From Bacteroidales bacterium UBA1628 (GTDB lineage Bacteria > Bacteroidota > Bacteroidia > Bacteroidales > UBA932): a stretch of DNA of 21,528 bases. The first letter of the stretch is position 1. Every line of letters begins with the position of its first letter. Positions 14,643-21,105 of the stretch are shown piece after piece. The notes beneath the pieces are model-generated. The model had not been told where the DNA came from. It did no database searches and saw only the letters and a list, made by a program, of their open reading frames with translations. The DNA is taken from contig DCMG01000126.1 of assembly GCA_002321335.1 (NCBI GenBank), positions 5,489 through 27,016 on the forward strand. The letters run 5' to 3'. The position numbers were made by a program, and so were the translations under genes.

Positions 14643-14722
14643 CACTTCGGCAAGCTCAGTGACCGCACTTCGGCAAACTCAGTGACCGTAGGGTCCCGGT
14701 CGCTGAGCCTGTCGAAGCGACC
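14643..14722. repeat. palindromic repeat cluster (two direct copies and one inverted copy)
   Basis: Two adjacent 23-bp copies (14643-14665 and 14666-14688) have the form CACTTCGGCAA(G/A) + CTCAGTGACCG and differ at one base. A third copy lies inverted at 14697-14717 (reading CTTCGACAGGCTCAG, CGACCG on the other strand) with three changes in 21 bases. The second and third copies can fold into a long hairpin. The third also has its own GGTCGCT...AGCGACC stem (14698-14722). It sits in the gap between the dipeptidase and pyrF genes. Short palindromes with a CTTCG...CTCAG core are, from memory, dispersed in many bacterial genomes, so this is best called a REP-like element. Confidence 0.7.
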
Positions 14723-14723
14723 T

Positions 14724-16088
14724 CTATTCATAATATTCATAAAACTTGGCGATGGATTCCATTCCCGCAAAGAACTGCCGAAGCAGGTAACTCTCGTTCG
14801 GAGAATGAATTGTATCCCTTTCAAGGCCGAATCCCATCAGAAGCGGATCCACGCCAAGTATCTTCTGCATGTCCGCCAGCACCGCTATGCTTCCGCCACC
14901 ACGGCTCGGAACCGGCTTGACTCCATAGACCTCCTCCATAGCCTTCGAGGCTGCCTGGAACGCCGGAGACGAGATCGGAATAAGAAACCCTTCCCCACCC
15001 TCGCAAGGCTTAACCTCTATGCGGCAATATTTCGGAGCGACCTTCTCCAGATGTTTCTTGAATATCCTCGTGATCTTGGCGCTCTCTTGATTCGGAACGA
15101 GTCGCATCGAGATCTTGGCGTGAGCCACGGACGGAAGAACTGTCTTTGCGCCCTCTCCGGTGTACCCGCCCCAGATTCCGCACACATCCAGACAAGGCCT
15201 GATGCCGATCCTCTCAAGCGGTGTGTAGCCTTTCTCGCCACGCAAGGCTTTGACTCCCACAGACTCTTCAAACTCTTTAAGATTGAACGGAGCCCTTGCC
15301 AGTTGGGCACGGTCTTTCTTTGAAAGTTCCACGACATCGTCATAGAATCCAGGAATCGTCACTCGTCCATCCTTGTCTATAAATCTAGAAATAAGGTCGC
15401 ACAGTGTCTGGATAGGATTCGCGACAGTGCCACCATAATGCCCCGAATGCAAGTCCTTGTCAGGCCCTGTCAGAGTCACCTCAAGATAGGCCAACCCCCT
15501 CATTCCGCAATTGATGGACGGCACCTTGTCGGAAATCATAGTCGTGTCAGAGACAAGTATCACATCGGCCCCAAGCCATTTTTTATGTTCCTTGACCCAA
15601 GCCGGAAGGGACGGACTGCCGATCTCCTCCTCACCCTCGAAGATGAACTTCACATTGTGGCGCAGCTTGCCGCTGCGGAGAAGATATTCAAAAGCCTTGA
15701 TGTGCATGAAGAGTTGCCCCTTGTCATCGTTGGCCCCACGGGCATAAATTGCCTCCTGCCCTGTCGGATCCTGCTTGATCACAGGCTCAAACGGATCCGT
15801 GTGCCACTTCTCAAGCGGTTCCGGCGGCTGCACGTCGTAGTGCCCGTAAACCATCACGGTCTTCCACTCCGGATTGATGATCTTCTTGCCGAACACCACC
15901 GGATTCCCATTGCTCGGATAGACCCCGGCCTCATCGGCACCCGCCTCCAGAAGCAGTTCCTTCAGCCTCTCGGCGCAACGTACCATGTCATTCTTGTGGT
16001 CCTGCTTCGCGCTGATCGACGGAATCCGCAGCAGGGAGAACAGTTCATCAAAGAACCGCCCCATGTTTTCTTGAATATATTCCTTCAT
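14724..16088 (-). CDS. M20 family dipeptidase/metallopeptidase
   Basis: From ATG 16088 the product has 454 residues, the usual length of cytosolic M20 dipeptidases related to carnosinase and PepV-like enzymes. All di-zinc site motifs are visible: YGHYDVQPP (His83, Asp85), RGANDDKGQ (bridging Asp121), FEGEEEIGS (catalytic Glu154, metal Glu155), a downstream VSDTTM Asp and a C-terminal ERDTIHSPNES His. The lid/dimerisation domain lies in the middle and carries LHSGHYGGTVANP. It should hydrolyse dipeptides or acylated amino acids in the cytoplasm. A frame 18 codons longer (ATG 16142) exists but would overlie the -7 box, so 16088 is chosen. Its 3' end abuts the palindromic repeat cluster. Confidence 0.93.
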   Translation of the reverse strand: MKEYIQENMGRFFDELFSLLRIPSISAKQDHKNDMVRCAERLKELLLEAGADEAGVYPSNGNPVVFGKKIINPEWKTVMVYGHYDVQPPEPLEKWHTDPFEPVIKQDPTGQEAIYARGANDDKGQLFMHIKAFEYLLRSGKLRHNVKFIFEGEEEIGSPSLPAWVKEHKKWLGADVILVSDTTMISDKVPSINCGMRGLAYLEVTLTGPDKDLHSGHYGGTVANPIQTLCDLISRFIDKDGRVTIPGFYDDVVELSKKDRAQLARAPFNLKEFEESVGVKALRGEKGYTPLERIGIRPCLDVCGIWGGYTGEGAKTVLPSVAHAKISMRLVPNQESAKITRIFKKHLEKVAPKYCRIEVKPCEGGEGFLIPISSPAFQAASKAMEEVYGVKPVPSRGGGSIAVLADMQKILGVDPLLMGFGLERDTIHSPNESYLLRQFFAGMESIAKFYEYYE

Positions 16089-16111
16089 TCCTTTGCGTTT
16101 TTTGCGTTTCA

Positions 16112-16143
16112 CAAAAATAGCCAAAACCAACCGTATTTTCAAG
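16112..16143 (-). promoter_or_regulatory. promoter of the M20 dipeptidase gene
   Basis: On the minus strand CTTG (16143-16140), 20 nt, then TATTTTTG (16119-16112). This matches the TTG / TAnnTTTG pattern, with the ATG 23 nt downstream. Confidence 0.65.
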
Positions 16144-16256
16144 CGTGGAGGATAACTCGTTAATATTCAAGAAAAGAAAATACCCTTCTCCATACCGTCA
16201 CTGGTAGGAGAAGGGTACATTATCTAATTTATTTGAAAGGCGTTAGCCTCCACGCG
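16142..16256. repeat. long interrupted inverted repeat around a terminator
   Basis: GCGTGGAGGaTAAC (16143-16156) and GTTAgCCTCCACGC (16242-16255) are inverted copies with one mismatch. They bound a 113-bp stretch that carries the BIG2 gene terminator. It could be a terminator with an extra outer stem or a small inverted-repeat element. No target duplication is evident. Confidence 0.55.
16171..16217 (-). terminator. rho-independent terminator of the BIG2 lipoprotein gene
   Basis: TACCCTTCTCC (16181-16191) pairs perfectly with GGAGAAGGGTA (16207-16217), with four more inner pairs (TACC/GGTA) after a bulged A. On the minus strand it is followed by TTTTCTTTTC. It lies 41 nt after the BIG2 stop codon. 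Confidence 0.85.
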
Positions 16257-16257
16257 A

Positions 16258-17922
16258 TTACTTACGGAAAGCCTGACGTCTTGCTAAGTTACGGACATTC
16301 AGTGCCTTGCCCGAAGATGCAGCTGACCTGATTGACAGAGATGAAGTCGTGGCCGTACCATCGTAAAATGACGGCACACCTGTGTATGAGCCCTTGACAG
16401 AAATCTTGTAGTCATCGTCTGTCACATCGAAGTCAATCGTATAGGTCTTGCCTGACTTCTTGACGGTCACAGTACCTTTCTGAGCGCCACACAGAGGCTG
16501 GAACTGTCCTCCCTTGGTTTCGGTGGCAAGATACCAAGTTCCATAAACAGCGTTGTCATTCACAAGACCAGGCACAACAGTGAACGGAGCAAGAGACGCC
16601 GAGGATGTGATTTCCGTAGGATTCAAGACATTGTATGTGCCCTCCGAAAGTTCTTTTCCTGCCGAAGGAGCCGTGTTGAGTTCAAGCATCATGATCTTTC
16701 CAGGGCCAACAAGAGATTGAGAAGTAAAATCAACCTGACTGTCAGCAAGGTAAATCAGCCAATTGTTCGACACTCCACCTGTCTTGTAAATATCACCGTC
16801 AAATTCAAGATAAGCCTGAGTGAGTTCCTTGCCGAGATCGATTTCCGTGTACTCCTCCACAGGCGGATCTCCGGCATCCTTCACATCCTTGAGCACAATA
16901 GAGCCGGTGTAACGGAACTTGTACTCCTTGCCCCCGGCCGTGATGACAGCGTCAACCGTGTACTCGGAACCGTCAACAGTCACATCAACCGTACCTTTCT
17001 CAGCCATAATGTACTGCGGCTCGGTGTCACCCTCCTGATAAGAATAAATGAATGAGCCAACGATACCCCAAGCCCCCATTTCCGTGCCAGGCAGCCAAGT
17101 GTAGCTCTGCTCCTGATCATCGGAAAGAATCGGGATATAGTGGTTGGCAGGCAGTTTCGTGGCTCCGGTCTTAGGAAGATTGAGATCCAGCCAAAGGGCG
17201 GTGCCTTTACCCGCCAGTGAAAGACCGCCTTCCTTCACGTTTCCGGAAAGAAGGAACAGGAGATCATTATCATAACCGGTACCGTACTGATCACCACAAT
17301 AATAACCGCCGGCGGTAGTCGCCACGATTCCGTTGAACTCCTCCTCAACGGTCACCTTGCACGCGGCGGAGAATCCTCCGTCAACGCTTGTGGCGGTGAT
17401 CAAAGCCTCTCCTACGGCCACACCTGTCACTACTCCTCCGGCGACAGACGCCACCTCAGGCTTGGAGGACACCCATTCGACTTCCTTGTTTGTCGCGTCG
17501 GAAGGAGTGAACTCAACAGAGATCTCCTGAGTCTCCCCGACTGTCACCTTAACCTGGGTCGGAGATATGGTAATGTCCTCGACATGCTTCACAACAGTCA
17601 CCTTGCAGGTAGCTTTGAGACTTCCGTCAGCGGTGGTGGCTGTGATCACGGCCTCACCCGGAGCGACAGCAGTCACAACGTCATTCTGAACAGTGGCGAC
17701 GGAAGCGTCACTTGATTCCAATGAATATGTCGGATCAGTAGCGTCGGAAGGAGTCACACTGACAGTGATTTTTTGTGTCTCACCGATGCCCAAGACAACC
17801 GTCTCAGGCTGAATCTGAACCCCGGAGACATTAACATCTTTGTCACAGGACGTCAGAATGGATGCTGACAAAAATGGAAGCATTACCGCAAACGCGGCAA
17901 TAATAGATTTAATTTTGCTCAT
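16258..17922 (-). CDS. lipoprotein with two BIG2 domains and a duplicated C-terminal domain
   Basis: From ATG 17922 the protein has 554 residues with lipobox ILTSC (Cys about residue 26), so it is a lipoprotein probably displayed at the cell surface. Two bacterial Ig-like BIG2 domains follow, each about 80 residues. Repeated markers are QPETVVLGIGETQKITVSVT / SPTQVKVTVGETQEISVEFT and GEAVITATTADGSLKATCKV / GEALITATSVDGGFSAACKV. The remaining ~330 residues hold two copies of a beta-rich domain I do not recognise. They are aligned by KGTVDVTVDGSEYTV / KGTVTVKKSGKTYTI and GTALWLDLNLP / GKIMMLELNTA. The C terminus is basic (RNLARRQAFRK). No catalytic residues stand out; a binding or adhesion role is inference. 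A longer start at 17949 would place nine residues before the signal peptide and is less likely. Confidence 0.88.
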   Translation of the reverse strand: MSKIKSIIAAFAVMLPFLSASILTSCDKDVNVSGVQIQPETVVLGIGETQKITVSVTPSDATDPTYSLESSDASVATVQNDVVTAVAPGEAVITATTADGSLKATCKVTVVKHVEDITISPTQVKVTVGETQEISVEFTPSDATNKEVEWVSSKPEVASVAGGVVTGVAVGEALITATSVDGGFSAACKVTVEEEFNGIVATTAGGYYCGDQYGTGYDNDLLFLLSGNVKEGGLSLAGKGTALWLDLNLPKTGATKLPANHYIPILSDDQEQSYTWLPGTEMGAWGIVGSFIYSYQEGDTEPQYIMAEKGTVDVTVDGSEYTVDAVITAGGKEYKFRYTGSIVLKDVKDAGDPPVEEYTEIDLGKELTQAYLEFDGDIYKTGGVSNNWLIYLADSQVDFTSQSLVGPGKIMMLELNTAPSAGKELSEGTYNVLNPTEITSSASLAPFTVVPGLVNDNAVYGTWYLATETKGGQFQPLCGAQKGTVTVKKSGKTYTIDFDVTDDDYKISVKGSYTGVPSFYDGTATTSSLSIRSAASSGKALNVRNLARRQAFRK

Positions 17923-17960
17923 AAACAATTCGTTAAGTTTGTTTTTCAATATCTATTCGG

Positions 17961-17989
17961 CAAATATAACAAATTATTGACTAATTTTG
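17961..17989. promoter_or_regulatory. divergent -7 boxes between the BIG2 and phosphoesterase genes
   Basis: TATATTTG on the minus strand (17968-17961) faces the BIG2 gene, and TAATTTTG on the plus strand (17982-17989) faces the metallophosphoesterase gene. The boxes are only 13 nt apart, so each promoter's upstream part overlaps the other and simultaneous use is probably limited. Neither has a clear TTTG 20 nt upstream. Confidence 0.55.
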
Positions 17990-18008
17990 CAGTCAGAACA
18001 TCAAGAAT

Positions 18009-19097
18009 ATGATTTTTATGACATTGCTGACCCTCGCGGGTCTGGCTTATGCTTTGTGGCGCGTCTGGACGATTCTTCCTTTGGGCTCTTCATGGAAAAT
18101 CCTGATAACCGGAGGATGTCTCGCCGCCTTCCTCGCAGTATTCCTGAACTTTATGCCGTTCCTTGGAGATATTCCTCTATGGCTGTCATCCATAATCTAT
18201 GAGACAGGAACGTCATCCATATTCATTCTGCTTTATCTTGTGATGATTTTTGTCCTACTCGATCTGGGCAGACTGGTCCATCTCGTACCGAAAACCTGGC
18301 TTACCAGCAATGGATGGACATCGCTCTGCATCCTAACCGCCATCGTGGGAATATTCCTGTACGGGAACATTCATTACAAGCATAAGGTGCGCCAGCCGAT
18401 TGAACTGACAACGGAAAAGCATCTTGACAAAGATTTGAAAATAGTAATGATCAGCGACTTGCATCTCGGCTACCATAACCGTAGGGCCGATTTCGCCAAG
18501 TGGGTGGACATCATCAACGCCGAGAAGCCTGACCTCATCCTCATCGGAGGCGACATCGTGGACATCAATGTCCAGCCGCTGATAAGGGAGAATGTGGCAG
18601 AGGAGTTCAGCCGCCTTGAAGCCCCTGTCTACGCCTGCCTCGGGAACCATGAATATTATTCCGGAATCCACAAGGCATTGCCTTTCTGCAAGGATGCCGG
18701 AATCAATCTGCTGAGAGACAGCGTGGCCACCGTTGGAAACATCTGCGTCATAGGCAGGGATGACAATACCAATCCGGATCGCAAGAGCCTTGACGCTCTG
18801 ATGGATGGAACAGCCGAGAGTCTCTACACCATTCTGTTAGACCATCAACCCTACCATCTGGAAGACGCTGAAAACCACGGCATTGATTTTCAGTTCAGCG
18901 GCCACACTCACAGAGGGCAGATCTGGCCGGCATCATGGATCACGGATTGTCTCTTCGAGGATTCATGGGGTGAGCACCGGCGCGGAGCCACCCGCTACTA
19001 CGTAAGCTCCGGAATCGGCATCTGGGGCGGCAAGTTCCGCATCGGCACCAGATCCGAATATGTAGTGGCGACACTTCGAAGCGTGGCAGTCAAGTAA
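18009..19097 (+). CDS. membrane-anchored metallophosphoesterase
   Basis: 362 residues. The first ~125 residues contain four hydrophobic segments (for example LYLVMIFVLLDLGRLVHLV and LCILTAIVGIFLYGNIHY). A calcineurin-like phosphoesterase domain with every metal-binding motif follows: ISDLHLGYHN (DxH), IGGDIVDIN (GDxxD), LGNHEYYSG (GNHE), LLDHQPYH and FSGHTHRGQIWP (GHTH). This is the YaeI/YkuE-like arrangement, enzymes that act on phosphodiester or pyrophosphate bonds, in some members on lipid intermediates. The substrate here is unknown. The start ATG lies in GAATATGA and a second ATG (18018) is three codons on. It is divergent from the BIG2 lipoprotein gene and convergent with clpX across a shared terminator. 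Confidence 0.9.
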   Translation: MIFMTLLTLAGLAYALWRVWTILPLGSSWKILITGGCLAAFLAVFLNFMPFLGDIPLWLSSIIYETGTSSIFILLYLVMIFVLLDLGRLVHLVPKTWLTSNGWTSLCILTAIVGIFLYGNIHYKHKVRQPIELTTEKHLDKDLKIVMISDLHLGYHNRRADFAKWVDIINAEKPDLILIGGDIVDINVQPLIRENVAEEFSRLEAPVYACLGNHEYYSGIHKALPFCKDAGINLLRDSVATVGNICVIGRDDNTNPDRKSLDALMDGTAESLYTILLDHQPYHLEDAENHGIDFQFSGHTHRGQIWPASWITDCLFEDSWGEHRRGATRYYVSSGIGIWGGKFRIGTRSEYVVATLRSVAVK

Positions 19098-19117
19098 TTA
19101 TCAATAAACACATTAAT

Positions 19118-19156
19118 TTACCCCTCCTCTGCCCTGAATCGGTAGTGGAGGGGTAA
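19118..19156. terminator. bidirectional terminator between the phosphoesterase and clpX genes
   Basis: TTACCCCTCC (19118-19127) pairs perfectly with GGAGGGGTAA (19147-19156), with a further CTGCC/GGTAG inner stem. The flanks are A/T rich, more so on the minus-strand exit side. It lies between two converging genes, 20 nt and 40 nt from their stops. Its sequence and shape resemble the terminator at 16181-16217. Confidence 0.8.
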
Positions 19157-19196
19157 GTTATTCTACTATCTGTCAGCAAGTTGGCCGCCACAAGGT

Positions 19197-20432
19197 CTAC
19201 AGCGAATTCTCCAGTTTGGACTTAGCGTAGTCAAGGGTGACAGTAAAGGTCTTCTTGCGGGAAGAAGGAGCGTCGTACATCGCGTCGTCGAAAATCTGCT
19301 CGCAGATCGAGCGGAGGCCACGAGCCCCGAGTTTGTTCTTGATGGCAGTGTCAACAATGAGTTCCTTGACACCATCCTCGATCTTGAGAGTCATTCCGTC
19401 AATCTCGAACAGTTTGGCGTACTGTTTGAGAATGGCGTTCTTCGGCTCGGTCAGGATCCGAAGTAAAGCATCCTTGTCAAGAGCGTCAAGATAGGTGATG
19501 ACCGGCAGACGGCCGATGATCTCAGGGATGAGACCGTAAGCCCTCAAATCCTGGGCGTCAACGTACTTCAGGAGATTCTGTTTATCCACAACCTGCTTCT
19601 GAGCGGCTCCGAAGCCGATCACCTGAGTGTTGAGCCGCTGGGCTATGCGTCGTTCGATTCCCTCGAAAGCCCCGCCGCAGATGAACAGTATGTTCTGGGT
19701 GTTCACATGAATGAACTCCTGCTCCGGATGCTTGCGGCCTCCTTTCGGCGGGACATTGATGACATTGCCTTCGAGGAGTTTCAGCATAGCCTGCTGGACT
19801 CCCTCGCCGGACACATCACGTGTTATGGACGGATTGTCGCTCTTGCGGGCGATTTTGTCAATCTCATCGATGAACACGATTCCCCTCTCTGCCTTCGCCA
19901 CATCAAAATCCGCCTCTTGAAGCAGCCTTGTGAGGATACTCTCCACATCCTCCCCGACATAGCCGGCCTCTGTCAGGACAGTAGCGTCCACAATGGTGAA
20001 CGGAACATCGAGCAATTTCGCTATCGTCTTGGCCAGCAAAGTCTTTCCGGTTCCTGTAGGCCCCACCAACAGGATATTCGATTTCTCCAGTTCCACCCCG
20101 TCGTCAGGACGGTCCACGAGATTGTGGTTGATCCTCTTGTAGTGGTTATAGACCGCCACTGCAAGCATCTTCTTGGCACGGTCCTGCCCGATGACATATT
20201 CATCAAGAAAATCCTTGATCTCCACCGGTTTTTTCAAGGCCTCAAGGCGTCCCAAAGGTTTTCCATCCTTTGAAACACTGCCAAGGGTGTCCTTGAGATA
20301 GTCGTGCGCAAGCTCAACGCAATCGCTGCAGATGAAACCGTCCAGACCCTGAAGCAGGAACGGAACCTCACGCTCCGACCGGCCGCAGAACATACAATGT
20401 TTTGTAGTACCTGTGTTCTTCTTCTGAGGCAT
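19197..20432 (-). CDS. clpX: ClpX, ATP-binding subunit of the ClpXP protease
   Basis: A complete 411-residue AAA+ unfoldase. The N-terminal zinc-binding domain has four Cys (residues 13, 16, 35 and 38). Walker A is GPTGTGKT (124-131), the pore-1 loop is GYVG (157-160), and Walker B is IVFIDEID (185-192). The segment SGEGVQQAMLKLLEG and the sensor-2 region KLGARGLRSICEQIFDDAMY are also present. It recognises and unfolds substrates and feeds them to ClpP. Its ATG overlaps the clpP stop as TAATG, which implies translational coupling and fixes the start. It is the last gene of the tig-clpP-clpX order and is followed by a terminator. Confidence 0.98.
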   Translation of the reverse strand: MPQKKNTGTTKHCMFCGRSEREVPFLLQGLDGFICSDCVELAHDYLKDTLGSVSKDGKPLGRLEALKKPVEIKDFLDEYVIGQDRAKKMLAVAVYNHYKRINHNLVDRPDDGVELEKSNILLVGPTGTGKTLLAKTIAKLLDVPFTIVDATVLTEAGYVGEDVESILTRLLQEADFDVAKAERGIVFIDEIDKIARKSDNPSITRDVSGEGVQQAMLKLLEGNVINVPPKGGRKHPEQEFIHVNTQNILFICGGAFEGIERRIAQRLNTQVIGFGAAQKQVVDKQNLLKYVDAQDLRAYGLIPEIIGRLPVITYLDALDKDALLRILTEPKNAILKQYAKLFEIDGMTLKIEDGVKELIVDTAIKNKLGARGLRSICEQIFDDAMYDAPSSRKKTFTVTLDYAKSKLENSL

Positions 20433-21103
20433 TACTTGGATTTCTTTGTAAGGATCTCGTCCACCATTCCGTACTCCAAAGCCTCCTGGGCTGTCATCCA
20501 GAAATCCCTGTCCGCATCGGCGAAAACCTTGTCGTAAGGCTGTCCGGAATGCTCGGAAATGATGTCGTAAAGTTCCTTGCGTGTCTTCTCGATCTCCTTG
20601 GCCGCGATCATTATGTCAGCGGCCTGACCTTGAGCACCTCCAAGGGGCTGATGAATCAGCACTCTGGAATGAGGCAGACATGAACGCTTTCCCTTCTCTC
20701 CGGCGCAAAGCAGTACAGAGCCCATCGAAGCGGCCATGCCAGTACAGATGGTAGCCACATCAGGCTCGACCAACTGCATGGTGTCATAAATCGCAAGGCC
20801 CGAAGTAACCTGTCCGCCCGGTGTGTTGATGTATAGCGAAATGTCAGCGCCGGAATCCGTGGAAGCAAGGAAGAGCAGCTGAGCCTGAATGATGTTGGCG
20901 ACATCATCGTCAATCGGAACACCAAGGAATATGATCCTGTCCATCATCAGACGGCTGAACACGTCCATCGAGGCGACATTCAGTTTCCTTTCCTCGATAA
21001 TGGTCGGATTGATGTAGGCATCCGTGGCTCTCTGATAGCGGTCAAGGGTCATGGAACTGAGTCCAAGACCCTTGGTCGCATATTTATGAAATTCCTTGTT
21101 CAT
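20432..21103 (-). CDS. clpP: ClpP, serine protease subunit
   Basis: 223 residues. The catalytic triad is visible as Ser126 (GMAASMGS), His151 (VLIHQPLGG) and Asp200 (ADRDFWM). The glycine-rich loop is NTPGGQVTSG. The N-terminal ~30 residues before INPTIIEERK are longer than in E. coli mature ClpP and may be a propeptide or a lineage-specific extension. It forms the 14-subunit degradation chamber used by ClpX. The start is 2 nt after the tig stop, and its own stop overlaps the clpX start, so the three genes form one tight operon. Confidence 0.98.
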   Translation of the reverse strand: MNKEFHKYATKGLGLSSMTLDRYQRATDAYINPTIIEERKLNVASMDVFSRLMMDRIIFLGVPIDDDVANIIQAQLLFLASTDSGADISLYINTPGGQVTSGLAIYDTMQLVEPDVATICTGMAASMGSVLLCAGEKGKRSCLPHSRVLIHQPLGGAQGQAADIMIAAKEIEKTRKELYDIISEHSGQPYDKVFADADRDFWMTAQEALEYGMVDEILTKKSK

Positions 21104-21105
21104 AA

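Noticed and set aside
14643..14717. CRISPR-like repeats
   Set aside because: Two copies are directly adjacent without a spacer and the third is inverted, which is not a CRISPR arrangement; no cas genes are nearby.
14624..14824. 67-codon N-terminal extension of PyrF
   Set aside because: It would be translated from the palindromic repeats and overlap the end of the dipeptidase gene. The conserved PyrF N terminus begins at ATG 14623.
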